DNA of 11,251 nt from Noviherbaspirillum sp. (GTDB lineage Bacteria > Pseudomonadota > Gammaproteobacteria > Burkholderiales > Burkholderiaceae). The stretch lies in NCBI GenBank assembly GCA_028292785.1, contig JAQGLQ010000228.1, forward strand, positions 1-11,251, written 5' to 3'. This document shows positions 1 through 6,422 of this stretch, piece after piece (positions within the stretch are counted from its first letter, which is position 1; each line of letters starts with the position of its first letter). Made by a program: the position numbers and the translations under genes. The notes beneath the pieces are model-generated. The model ran no database searches, was not told the origin of the DNA, and worked only from the letters and a program-made list of their open reading frames with translations.

Positions 1-812
1 GGCGAATGACCGATCTCGGCCTGCCAGAGGCGGCCGTTGAATTTCGCCGCCAGCCGGAAGGCGCCTTCCCGGTCTTCATAGGCGGCCCGCGGCGTGAGGA
101 AGTCGCGCGGATTGGCGAGGCCGTTCGCGCCTATCGGCCCGAGATCGGGCAACTGAAACAGCGCGCCGAAGTTCTCGCAGATGTATCCGCGTGCGCTGCC
201 GTCGGGCAGATCGACCTTGAAGCGGACCCCGCGCGGAATGACGGCGATCTCCTGCGGCTCCAGTTCGATCGCGCCCATCTCGGTGGCTATCGACAGACGT
301 CCCTGCTGCGGCACGATGAGCAGCTCGCCGTCGGCGCTGTAGAAGTAGCGGTCGAGCATCGACTGGTTGGTCGCATAGACATGGATCGCGCAGCCGTTCA
401 TCGACTCCGGCGAACCGTTGCCGGCCATGGTCACCAATCCATCGATGAAATCGGTCGGCGCGGTCGGCATCGGCAGCGGATTCCAGCGCAGCTGATTCGG
501 CGGCGTGGGCGGAAGGTTGTCGAGGCAGCCGGCCACGCGCGGATGTTCCAGCGCGGTGAACGGCTGATGCACCGCCGCCGGACGAATGCGATACAGCCAG
601 GAGCGGCGGTTGTGCGAACGCGGCGCGGTGAACGCCGTGCCCGAGATCTGCTCGGCGTAGAGGCCATAGGCCACGCGTTGCGGCGAGTTGCGCCCGACCG
701 GCAATGCGCCGGGCAATGCCTCGGTGGCGAACTCGTTGTTGAAGCCCGACATGTAGGCACCCGCCGCATCGGTAGTCGGCGCGGCGGATCTGGGCATGGT
801 GTCCGTATGCAT
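1..812 (-). CDS. hmgA: Homogentisate 1,2-dioxygenase, N-terminal 270 residues (3' end outside window)
   Basis: HmgA is the Fe(II)-dependent cytoplasmic dioxygenase that opens the ring of homogentisate to maleylacetoacetate in tyrosine, phenylalanine and hydroxyphenylacetate breakdown. The reverse strand reads the family's characteristic blocks in order: [19 protein letters not shown] near the N-terminus, then [53 protein letters not shown] and, near the edge, [20 protein letters not shown] and [19 protein letters not shown]. The family is about 430 residues long, so roughly 160 residues, including the iron-binding His/Glu ligands, lie beyond position 1 and cannot be checked. The chosen ATG (812-810) follows a GAGGTG element; an in-frame ATG five codons later is a weaker alternative. 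It lies 56 nt behind the reductase-ferredoxin gene on the same strand, with no evident promoter or terminator between, so it is probably the third gene of the P450 operon. Confidence 0.96.
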   Translation of the reverse strand, partial: MHTDTMPRSAAPTTDAAGAYMSGFNNEFATEALPGALPVGRNSPQRVAYGLYAEQISGTAFTAPRSHNRRSWLYRIRPAAVHQPFTALEHPRVAGCLDNLPPTPPNQLRWNPLPMPTAPTDFIDGLVTMAGNGSPESMNGCAIHVYATNQSMLDRYFYSADGELLIVPQQGRLSIATEMGAIELEPQEIAVIPRGVRFKVDLPDGSARGYICENFGALFQLPDLGPIGANGLANPRDFLTPRAAYEDREGAFRLAAKFNGRLWQAEIGHS

Positions 813-868
813 CGTCGTGTTCACCTCAAACAGGAATCGTGATGAGCCGGACGACACAGCGAAGCGCG

Positions 869-2257
869 TCAGTCCGGAATGGTGTCTTCCGTCAATCTTA
901 CTTTCAGGCCGGACAACTCGGGCCTGAATTCGATCTGGCATGCCAGCCTCGATGTAGGCTTGGGCACCGATACCTGGTCGAGCGCTTCCTGTTCCTGCTC
1001 GATCATGGGGTCGAGCGCGCCTATCCAGGCGTCGTCCACATACACATGGCAGGTCGAACAATTGCACGTGCCGAAGCAACTGCCCTTCACGGGGATTTTA
1101 GCGGCATCCATGATTTCGAGCAGTGTGCGTCCCGGCTTGGCCGCGAGGCGGTGTTCGACGCCGGCCAGATCGGTGACCAGCACCGCCGGCACGGCCTCCG
1201 CATCGGGTACGGCGGCCGGCGCCGGTTCCGCCGGCATCTGCCCGACCGCCTCGCTGCGCATCGATGCATTGTGCGTCGAATACTGGAAGCGTGGCCTTTC
1301 TCCATGCACGTGTTCATAGGCTGCATGGCTCATCAACGCCGCCTCGCTGAAGCCGGTCAGGATGAGCTTGAGCTTGCCTTGATACTTCGCCACGTCGCCG
1401 ATCGCGAAGATGCCGGCGACCTGCGTCTGCATGGTGGCCGGATCGACCTGGATTTCGTCTTCGATCGCGCCGATGCCCCACTCGCCGATCGGCCCCAGCC
1501 TGTTGGTCAGGCCGAAAAAGGCTGCGATGGCGTCGCACTCGATGCGCTCGGTCGATCCATCGATACGGGTGAGCGTCGCCGAGCGCAGATGCGGCGCGTC
1601 TCCGTCGAGCCCCGTGATCGTGCCGAAACGCAGATCGATGCGCCTGTTGTCGGCAAGGCGGCGCACCTGTTCCACCGATTCGGGCGCGGCGCGAAACACA
1701 TCGCGGCGATGCACCAGGGTCACGCGCGCGCCCAGACGTTCGAATGCAAGCGCCCAGTCGAGCGCCGAGTCGCCGCCGCCGAGGACCAGCACGCGCTTGC
1801 CCGCAAACCGTTCGGGATTCCTGATCGAATACAGCACGCTCGTGCCCTCGTAGGACGGCGCGCCTGCTATCGACATCTTGCGCGGCGTGAAACATCCCGC
1901 TCCCGCCGCGATCGCCACCGCGCGCGCATCGATGACGGTTCCGTCCGAGGTGCGCACGCGCCAGCCGCCATCATCGAGCCGCTCCAGGCCGTCCGCCTGC
2001 GTGCCGAGGTGAAAGACGGGAGAGAAGCGGCTGATCTGTTCCAGCAGACTGCCGGTCAGCGATGCGCCGGTGCATTGCGGAATGCCCGGGATGTCATAGA
2101 TCGGCTTTTCAGGATAAAGCTCAGTACACTGACCGCCCGGCTGGGCGAGCGCATCGATAAGCTCGCATTTCAGGCCGAGCAGCCCTGCCTGAAACACCGC
2201 GAACAAGCCCGCGGGGCCCGCGCCGATGATGACAAGGTCGGTTTGCCTGGGCGACAC
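869..2257 (-). CDS. Fused NADPH-ferredoxin reductase / [2Fe-2S] ferredoxin, redox partner of the adjacent P450
   Basis: The 462-residue protein joins two electron carriers. Residues 1-335 are a thioredoxin-reductase-like ferredoxin-NADP reductase: FAD motif GAGPAG (12-17), [18 protein letters not shown] (41-58), second nucleotide motif LGGGDSA (159-165), HRRDVFRA (183-190), which usually signals NADPH, and GIFAIGDVA (282-290). An Ala/Pro/Glu-rich linker (about 341-358) leads to an adrenodoxin/putidaredoxin-type ferredoxin whose ligands would be Cys394, Cys400, Cys403 and Cys440 (C-x5-C-x2-C, then LACQ). Cys398 is an additional cysteine inside the loop. Electrons would pass NADPH -> FAD -> [2Fe-2S] -> P450. 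The open frame extends upstream into the P450 gene. I place the start at the GTG (2257-2255), 11 nt after the P450 stop, because homologues begin a few residues before VIIGAGPAG; the ribosome-binding site is weak, which suits translational coupling. The Ser-Pro-Arg-Gln start is inferred; domain identities are clear. Confidence 0.93.
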   Translation of the reverse strand: MSPRQTDLVIIGAGPAGLFAVFQAGLLGLKCELIDALAQPGGQCTELYPEKPIYDIPGIPQCTGASLTGSLLEQISRFSPVFHLGTQADGLERLDDGGWRVRTSDGTVIDARAVAIAAGAGCFTPRKMSIAGAPSYEGTSVLYSIRNPERFAGKRVLVLGGGDSALDWALAFERLGARVTLVHRRDVFRAAPESVEQVRRLADNRRIDLRFGTITGLDGDAPHLRSATLTRIDGSTERIECDAIAAFFGLTNRLGPIGEWGIGAIEDEIQVDPATMQTQVAGIFAIGDVAKYQGKLKLILTGFSEAALMSHAAYEHVHGERPRFQYSTHNASMRSEAVGQMPAEPAPAAVPDAEAVPAVLVTDLAGVEHRLAAKPGRTLLEIMDAAKIPVKGSCFGTCNCSTCHVYVDDAWIGALDPMIEQEQEALDQVSVPKPTSRLACQIEFRPELSGLKVRLTEDTIPD

Positions 2258-2268
2258 GATGGCTTTCG

Positions 2269-3495
2269 TCAGGGCGCGACTGTCGCCGGCACATGGAGGA
2301 AACCGCGGAAGCGCGCGCGACCGCCGCGCACCGGCTCGCCTGCAAGGCGGTACTCCGGAAAGCGTGCAAGAAAGCGCGATATCGCGATCTTGCCTTCGAG
2401 CCGCGCCAGATTCATTCCGGCGCACTGATGAATGCCCATGGCGAATGCGATATGGCGATTGGGAGAGCGCGTTATGTCGAAGCGCTCCGGGTTGGGGAAC
2501 TCGGCCGGATCGCGGTTGGCCGCGCCGATGCACAACGTCACCGAGGTTTGCGGCGGCATGACGACGCCGCGTATCTCCACGGTTTCGGTAGTGATGCGGT
2601 TGCCGAGCTGATTCGAGCTTTCATAGCGCAGGATTTCTTCGATCGCAGTCTTGATCAGTTCGGGGCGCTCCAGCAGCAGCGCCTTCTGGTCCGGATGCTG
2701 GAGCAGCGAGACCAGACCGTTGCCGATCAGGTTGGTAGTGGTCTCATGGCCGGCGTTGAGCAGGAAGATGCAGTTATGCAGCAATTCCTTCGGCGTCAGA
2801 CGCTCGCCATTTTCCTCGCCCTGGATCAGCCGGGTCAGCACGTCGCGCTCGGGATTGCCGGGATTGGCGCGCCGGCGTTCGATCAACCCCTCCAGGTAGG
2901 CCAGAAATTCCGTCACCGCCGTGTTGCCCTTCTCGAGCACTTCCGGCGAATTCACCGGCTCCAGCGCACCGAGGATGGCAAGCGACCAGTCGCGCAGCGG
3001 TCCGCGCTCCTCATGGGGAACCGCAAGCAGATTGCCGATGATTTCGACAGGTATGGCAGCGGAGAAATCCTCGATCAGATCGACCGTGCCCTTTTGCGCC
3101 ATGCGGTCGAGCAGTTGATCGACCAGCAGTACGAGGCCGCCTTCCATCTCGGCGATCGCGCGCGGCGTCAGCGCGCCGGCGATCAGCCGCCGCACCCTGG
3201 TATGCAAGGGAGGATCGTTGAATACCAGGCTGGTGGTGTGATGCTCGTACAGCGGTGTGTCGCCATACTTCGGCTTGAACTCGAATTTCTTGTCCGAGCT
3301 GAACGATTTCGGATTTTTATAGACGGCGAGCAGATCTTCATAGCGAGTCAGGAAATAGCCGCCGTTCTGCATGCGCTTGACCGGTTCGTACTCCTGCAAC
3401 GCCCGGTAATAAGGAAACGGGTCGGCGTAAAAATCCGGCGGTAAATGCTGAACATCGAATTGGGCAGCAATGTCTCGGGCTCTCGCGTCTTGCAT
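2269..3495 (-). CDS. Cytochrome P450 monooxygenase (bacterial, soluble class I type)
   Basis: A 408-residue soluble P450 of normal bacterial length with no membrane anchor. Visible hallmarks: C-helix NDPPLHTRVR (His98, Arg102), I-helix oxygen-binding AGHETT (248-253), K-helix ExxR as Glu287-Arg290, and the haem loop FAMGIHQCAG (351-360) with Cys358 as the thiolate ligand. The second position of that loop is Ala where Gly is commoner. It should insert one oxygen atom into an organic substrate using electrons from the reductase-ferredoxin fusion encoded 11 nt downstream. Position upstream of hmgA suggests an aromatic acid such as a phenylacetate or hydroxyphenylacetate, but nothing in the sequence fixes the substrate, and I cannot assign a CYP family. 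The ATG start is preceded by AGGGA about 10 nt upstream. A consensus promoter at 3597-3624 would give a leader of about 95 nt. Confidence 0.95.
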   Translation of the reverse strand: MQDARARDIAAQFDVQHLPPDFYADPFPYYRALQEYEPVKRMQNGGYFLTRYEDLLAVYKNPKSFSSDKKFEFKPKYGDTPLYEHHTTSLVFNDPPLHTRVRRLIAGALTPRAIAEMEGGLVLLVDQLLDRMAQKGTVDLIEDFSAAIPVEIIGNLLAVPHEERGPLRDWSLAILGALEPVNSPEVLEKGNTAVTEFLAYLEGLIERRRANPGNPERDVLTRLIQGEENGERLTPKELLHNCIFLLNAGHETTTNLIGNGLVSLLQHPDQKALLLERPELIKTAIEEILRYESSNQLGNRITTETVEIRGVVMPPQTSVTLCIGAANRDPAEFPNPERFDITRSPNRHIAFAMGIHQCAGMNLARLEGKIAISRFLARFPEYRLAGEPVRGGRARFRGFLHVPATVAP

Positions 3496-3596
3496 GGAGT
3501 CTCATTCCCTGGTTGGTCGCCGTTTCCGCATTGATGCTGTGCGGATCCTTGATTTCTATACCGTAAAATTACTTTATATGTAATTTGATTACGTAG

Positions 3597-3624
3597 ATTA
3601 TAATTTTGGCGAAATTGTTGTCAA
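3597..3624 (-). promoter_or_regulatory. Sigma-70 promoter for the P450-reductase-hmgA operon
   Basis: Read on the minus strand, a perfect -35 TTGACA (3624-3619) is followed after 16 nt by a perfect -10 TATAAT (3602-3597). The start would be near 3590, inside the GTAAT-ttg-ATTAC palindrome. Such a full-consensus promoter is expected to be strong and therefore to need repression when substrate is absent. Confidence 0.8.
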
Positions 3625-3645
3625 GTAAAATTATGCAAACGACGT

Positions 3646-3651
3646 TATAAT
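3646..3651 (+). promoter_or_regulatory. Candidate -10 element for the iclR gene
   Basis: A perfect TATAAT faces the regulator. No -35 hexamer is visible at 16-18 nt; the nearest resemblance, TTGTCA at 3618-3623, is 22 nt away. The promoter is therefore weak or depends on a bound protein. The predicted start falls in the ATTACGTAAT palindrome, which suggests autoregulation. Confidence 0.5.
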
Positions 3652-3681
3652 TACGCATTACGTAATTTTGTCCTTGTGAAT

Positions 3682-3687
3682 AGAGGA
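3682..3687 (+). promoter_or_regulatory. Ribosome-binding site deciding the iclR start
   Basis: AGAGGA lies 7 nt before the GTG at 3695 but only 1 nt before the in-frame TTG at 3689, so the GTG is the workable start. Confidence 0.7.
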
Positions 3688-3694
3688 ATTGCAC

Positions 3695-4516
3695 GTGGCT
3701 ATCAACGACGAAGAGCGTGAACAACAGGGAGTCCAGGCGCTTGAAACAGGCTTGGGAGTTTTGGAAGCACTGGTGGCTTCGGCTCAGCCGATGATGCTGA
3801 AAGACATTGCCAAAAATGCCGGCGTCCATCCGGCCAAGGCGCACCGTTACATCGTGAGCTTCATCCGCAAGGGTTATGTCGTCCAGGATGCCTCCGGCCT
3901 TTACCGGCTCGGACAGAACGCGCTGCGGGTGGGACTGTCCTGTCTGTCCCAGATGGATGCGGTGCGCCTGGCGGCGCCCTATCTCGACGAACTCTGCACC
4001 GAGGTGGAAGAGTCGGTGCTCGCCGCGGTGTGGGGCAACTTCGGTCCTACCGTCGTCCAGTGGCGCGACTCCTTGCGCCCGGTGTCAGTCAACATCCGCG
4101 CCGGATCGGTCATGCCCATGCTGTCGTCCGCCACCGGCCGCGTATTCACTTCCTTCATCGATGAACGCCTTGCCGCCCCTTTGATCGCCGCGGAACTTGA
4201 GGAAAAGAAAAAGAATGGTGACCGGCACTATCCGCGCACTCTGGCGGAGGTGGAACAACTGCGCAGCGACGTACGGCAGACCGGCGTCGGCACCGTGACC
4301 GGCGACTTGCGGCAGGGAGTCAACGCGGTCAGCGCCCCGGTGTTCAACCATGAAGGCAAGATCGTGCTGGCGATCGCCGCGCTCGGCAACGAGCGCACCT
4401 TCGACGCAACCATCGATGGCAAGCCGGCACTGGCGGTGCGCAGGGTCGCAGCGTCGCTGTCGAGCGAACTTGGATACAGGGCGATTGCCGCCAAGGCGAA
4501 AGAGCCGGCTGTCTAG
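3695..4516 (+). CDS. IclR-family transcriptional regulator
   Basis: The 273-residue protein has the two-domain IclR layout. A winged helix-turn-helix covers about residues 12-72: GVQALETGLGVLEAL, then LKDIAKNAGVHPAKAHRYI as the helix-turn-helix, then a wing ending in GLYRLG. An effector-binding domain follows (about 84-265), with VSVNIRAGSVMPMLSSATGR and, near the C-terminus, NAVSAPVFNHEGKIVLAIAA. IclR regulators of aromatic catabolism bind the substrate or a pathway intermediate. HmgR of Pseudomonas putida, which represses hmgABC, belongs to this family. Here the gene is divergent from the P450-reductase-hmgA operon, with palindromes between, so this is the obvious candidate regulator of that operon. 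The effector is unknown; homogentisate or the P450 substrate are guesses. The GTG start is set by the ribosome-binding site at 3682-3687. Confidence 0.93.
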   Translation: MAINDEEREQQGVQALETGLGVLEALVASAQPMMLKDIAKNAGVHPAKAHRYIVSFIRKGYVVQDASGLYRLGQNALRVGLSCLSQMDAVRLAAPYLDELCTEVEESVLAAVWGNFGPTVVQWRDSLRPVSVNIRAGSVMPMLSSATGRVFTSFIDERLAAPLIAAELEEKKKNGDRHYPRTLAEVEQLRSDVRQTGVGTVTGDLRQGVNAVSAPVFNHEGKIVLAIAALGNERTFDATIDGKPALAVRRVAASLSSELGYRAIAAKAKEPAV

Positions 4517-4549
4517 CGCGGATTTCGGGTCAGTTCCGCGGCGCCGGCT
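4503..4549. terminator. Nested inverted repeat at the convergent iclR/tetR ends, possible two-way terminator
   Basis: Outer arms AGCCGGC (4503-4509) and GCCGGCT (4543-4549) pair perfectly, as do inner arms CGCGGA (4517-4522) and TCCGCG (4535-4540). The structure spans the last codons of both convergent genes, which are only 13 nt apart. No T-run follows on either strand, so it is not a classical intrinsic terminator; it could still block read-through between the two genes. Confidence 0.4.
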
Positions 4550-5312
4550 GCAGGTCCCGCAGCATCAGTTCCAAACCTATCTCGAAAGCGGCGCCGGCAT
4601 CGAGAGACAGATAGTCTTTCAGAATGAAATTGATGCCGCGGTACTGCTCCGAGTCCAGCCGCGACAATTTTTTCTCGAGGTATGCGCGGTGGTCCGCCGG
4701 CAACTGGTGCCGCACCTTCGAGTGCGCGCTCACCAAGACGAACTGGAGCAGCAGATGCAGACCGAGCGCGGCCTGCGACGGTACAACGCCGCTTCGTTCG
4801 AAAATATCGGCGACATGATTGAAAAACCGTATCCCGTAGTCGGTTTCATCCTCGCCCACTTCCTGTACCAGACGAAAGCGATTGTGGGTCAGGATATAGT
4901 CGGTGATGCCGCAGTAACGGATCAGGAAGGCATACAGAGTCGAAGCGAAGCCGCGGAGATCGGCCCGCCAGTCGGCGGTCGCTGCCGGCAACGCCTGCAG
5001 CAGGTGCACGTAATACCGATTCATTACCCCTGAAGTAAGTCGCTCGCGCCCGCCGACGTAGTAATGGATCAGCGCCGGCGTGACGGAAAATTCCTTCGCC
5101 ATCCGGACCATCGATATCGCATCGAGCGGTTCATGCCGGCTCAGTTCCAGCGCGGCTTCGCAGATGACCGCGCGGCTCAGCAGGACACCGTGTCCGGCCT
5201 CCTGCTCCCTGGCCGGGCGACCCGGGCGGCGCGCCGGACTGCCTTCCTTCGCCATGCGGCCGCCGGGCTTCACCGTTTTTTTCTCCGCAACGGCCGATGA
5301 CTGTTTCTTCAA
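4530..5312 (-). CDS. TetR-family transcriptional regulator
   Basis: A 260-residue all-helical regulator. A basic, disordered N-terminal tail with an AT-hook-like RRPGRPAR (29-36) precedes the TetR DNA-binding domain (about 44-92), whose recognition end reads VTPALIHYYVGGRERL. The rest is a ligand-binding domain without recognisable specificity. The gene abuts the enoyl-CoA hydratase: the hydratase TGA is followed directly by the TTG used here as start, with AAGG 8 nt before it, so both genes probably share an mRNA. GC-rich third positions run back to this TTG, which favours the long form; an ATG at 5255 would give 241 residues and is a real alternative. It probably responds to a CoA ester or aromatic ligand and controls the hydratase promoter, but that is inferred from linkage only. 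It is convergent with iclR. Confidence 0.9.
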   Translation of the reverse strand: MKKQSSAVAEKKTVKPGGRMAKEGSPARRPGRPAREQEAGHGVLLSRAVICEAALELSRHEPLDAISMVRMAKEFSVTPALIHYYVGGRERLTSGVMNRYYVHLLQALPAATADWRADLRGFASTLYAFLIRYCGITDYILTHNRFRLVQEVGEDETDYGIRFFNHVADIFERSGVVPSQAALGLHLLLQFVLVSAHSKVRHQLPADHRAYLEKKLSRLDSEQYRGINFILKDYLSLDAGAAFEIGLELMLRDLQPAPRN

Positions 5313-6188
5313 TCAACGCGCCTTGAAGCGCGGCGGCCGCTTCTCGATGAAAGCGTTCATGCCTTCCTTGTTGTCCTCGGTCTGGATCAGGATCGACTGC
5401 CCCAGCCTTTCGAGTATGCGTCCGGTTTCGGTATCGACACTCTGGCAGGTATTGATGATGTGCTTGGCCATGCCGATCGCAAGCGGCGCGCGCTGCGCCA
5501 GCTGACGCGCGAATTCCAGCGTGCCTTCCATCAGCTTCTCCGGCGGGAAAACGCGGTTGACCAGGCCGATCTGCTTCGCCTCGTCGGCGTACACCGGCAG
5601 CGCGGCCATGACCATTTCCTTGAGGCGGGTCATGCCTATCATCTGGATCATCCGCGAGCAGGCGCCGGATGCGGGGAGTACGCCCAGCTGGTTCTCCGGC
5701 AAGGAGAACATGGCGGTTGACGACACCATGCGGAAGTCGCAGGCGATCGCGATCTCGACGCCGCCACCGGCACAGACGCCATTGACCGCGCAGATGATCG
5801 GTTTCTCGATCGCTTCCAGATCGTCCATCATTTCATGGTTCGCCCTGACATAAGCGCGGTACTGGGCGGTCGGCAGATTGTTTTCGTAATCCAGGCCCTG
5901 GATGTCGCGGCCCGAGCAGAAGCCCCTCCCGGTGCCGGTGATGATGATGACGCGGATCTTGTCGCTGAAATTCGCTTCCCACAGGGCGCTGCGGATTTCG
6001 CGGATCATGCGTTCGTTGAAGGCATTCAGCTTTTCCGGACGGTTCAGCGTGAGCACCGCTATTCCTTCCTCGACGATCTCGAAGGTAGTAACCTGCCGCT
6101 CGCCGATGGGCGCGAGAAAGCCGGCGGGACGGCCGTCCCCGGTAAGCTCGACTGAACCTGGCTTGGCACCGCTTGTATCTGCTGACAT
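5313..6188 (-). CDS. Enoyl-CoA hydratase/isomerase (crotonase) family protein
   Basis: The 291-residue cytoplasmic enzyme carries the crotonase fold signatures: LTLNRPEKLNAFN (47-58), oxyanion-hole segment GRGFCSGRDIQG (88-99), AVNGVCAGGGVEIAIACD (134-151) and FSLPENQLGVLPASGA (161-176). By alignment to rat mitochondrial enoyl-CoA hydratase, both catalytic acids appear kept, as Glu145 and Glu165. That supports true hydratase (water addition to a 2-enoyl-CoA) rather than a diverged hydrolase or decarboxylase, although ring-opening and dehalogenating relatives cannot be excluded. The C-terminal EGMNAFIEKRPPRF is typical. About 33 residues precede the fold, longer than usual. The start is the ATG with AAAGGA 5 nt upstream; an earlier in-frame start at 6263 would overlap the promoter and is rejected. 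It is first gene of a two-gene unit with tetR, and is divergent from ubiX. The substrate is not readable. Confidence 0.92.
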   Translation of the reverse strand: MSADTSGAKPGSVELTGDGRPAGFLAPIGERQVTTFEIVEEGIAVLTLNRPEKLNAFNERMIREIRSALWEANFSDKIRVIIITGTGRGFCSGRDIQGLDYENNLPTAQYRAYVRANHEMMDDLEAIEKPIICAVNGVCAGGGVEIAIACDFRMVSSTAMFSLPENQLGVLPASGACSRMIQMIGMTRLKEMVMAALPVYADEAKQIGLVNRVFPPEKLMEGTLEFARQLAQRAPLAIGMAKHIINTCQSVDTETGRILERLGQSILIQTEDNKEGMNAFIEKRPPRFKAR

Positions 6189-6193
6189 TCGAT

Positions 6194-6199
6194 TCCTTT
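6194..6199 (-). promoter_or_regulatory. Ribosome-binding site deciding the enoyl-CoA hydratase start
   Basis: AAAGGA on the minus strand sits 5 nt before the ATG at 6188 and supports that start over the upstream in-frame codon at 6263. Confidence 0.7.
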
Positions 6200-6250
6200 C
6201 GTGAATGATGAAGCCGCGCGCGCTCAGCGCCGGGCGCATATCGTCCCGCA

Positions 6251-6279
6251 AGATAAGCGACAATTAACAGGGATGTCAA
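6251..6279 (-). promoter_or_regulatory. Sigma-70 promoter for the hydratase-tetR unit, with repeated TAATTGWC motif
   Basis: On the minus strand a perfect -35 TTGACA (6279-6274) is followed after 17 nt by TTATCT (6256-6251), a good -10; the leader would be about 55 nt. On the same strand TAATTGAC (6282-6275) and TAATTGTC (6266-6259) form a direct repeat spaced 16 bp, overlapping the -35 and the spacer. This is a possible regulator site, perhaps for the TetR protein, though TetR sites are usually inverted repeats. Confidence 0.7.
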
Positions 6280-6315
6280 TTACATTCGGCCCGGTGATAA
6301 TTCCGGTACGTGCTC

Positions 6316-6324
6316 TGGTAATAT
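6316..6324 (+). promoter_or_regulatory. Candidate extended -10 promoter for ubiX
   Basis: TGGTAATAT matches an extended -10 (TGn followed by a near-consensus hexamer) facing ubiX. There is no good -35. It would give a leader of about 90 nt that contains the hairpin at 6366-6390. Confidence 0.35.
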
Positions 6325-6365
6325 GGGCAGCCCCGACAGGATTGGAGACACCCGAAAACGCGCCT

Positions 6366-6390
6366 CGGCCCGTTTCGACAAGTCGGGCCG
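6366..6390 (+). repeat. GC-rich hairpin in the ubiX leader
   Basis: Perfect 7-bp arms CGGCCCG (6366-6372) and CGGGCCG (6384-6390) enclose an 11-nt loop. The hairpin ends 32 nt before the ubiX ATG and no T-run follows. As RNA it could affect mRNA stability or translation; as DNA it could be a protein site. Its position in the leader is seen; any function is a guess. Confidence 0.4.
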
Positions 6391-6422
6391 GCGCAATTCA
6401 ATCATTCGAACGGATTAAAACC

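Larger units (their letters stand above)
3562..3666. promoter_or_regulatory. AT-rich divergent control region with GTAAT/ATTAC palindromes, probable IclR-family operators
   Basis: This AT-rich island in GC-rich surroundings holds several copies of one motif. GTAA-AA-TTAC lies at 3563-3572, GTAAT-ttg-ATTAC (perfect 5-bp arms) at 3580-3592, and the perfect palindrome ATTACGTAAT at 3657-3666. In addition GTAAAATTA occurs twice as a direct repeat (3563-3571, 3625-3633) and ATTACG three times (3588, 3650, 3657). The middle palindrome covers the predicted +1 of the P450 promoter (about 3590), and the right one covers the predicted +1 of iclR (about 3658). That arrangement fits a repressor that controls both its own gene and the P450 operon. 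The repeats are seen directly; that IclR binds them is inference. Confidence 0.65.

Noticed and set aside
839..2428. Long plus-strand open frame (529 codons) opposite the reductase-ferredoxin gene
   Set aside because: No recognisable protein motifs and an Arg-rich composition; it is the expected antisense of a GC-rich gene whose minus-strand product has clear cofactor motifs.
2258..2533. N-terminal extension of the reductase-ferredoxin frame into the P450 gene
   Set aside because: The segment lies wholly over P450 haem-loop and C-terminal codons read in another frame, and homologues start just before the FAD motif.
6316..6422. FMN riboswitch in the ubiX leader
   Set aside because: The conserved FMN-aptamer sequence blocks are not visible; only a simple hairpin is present.
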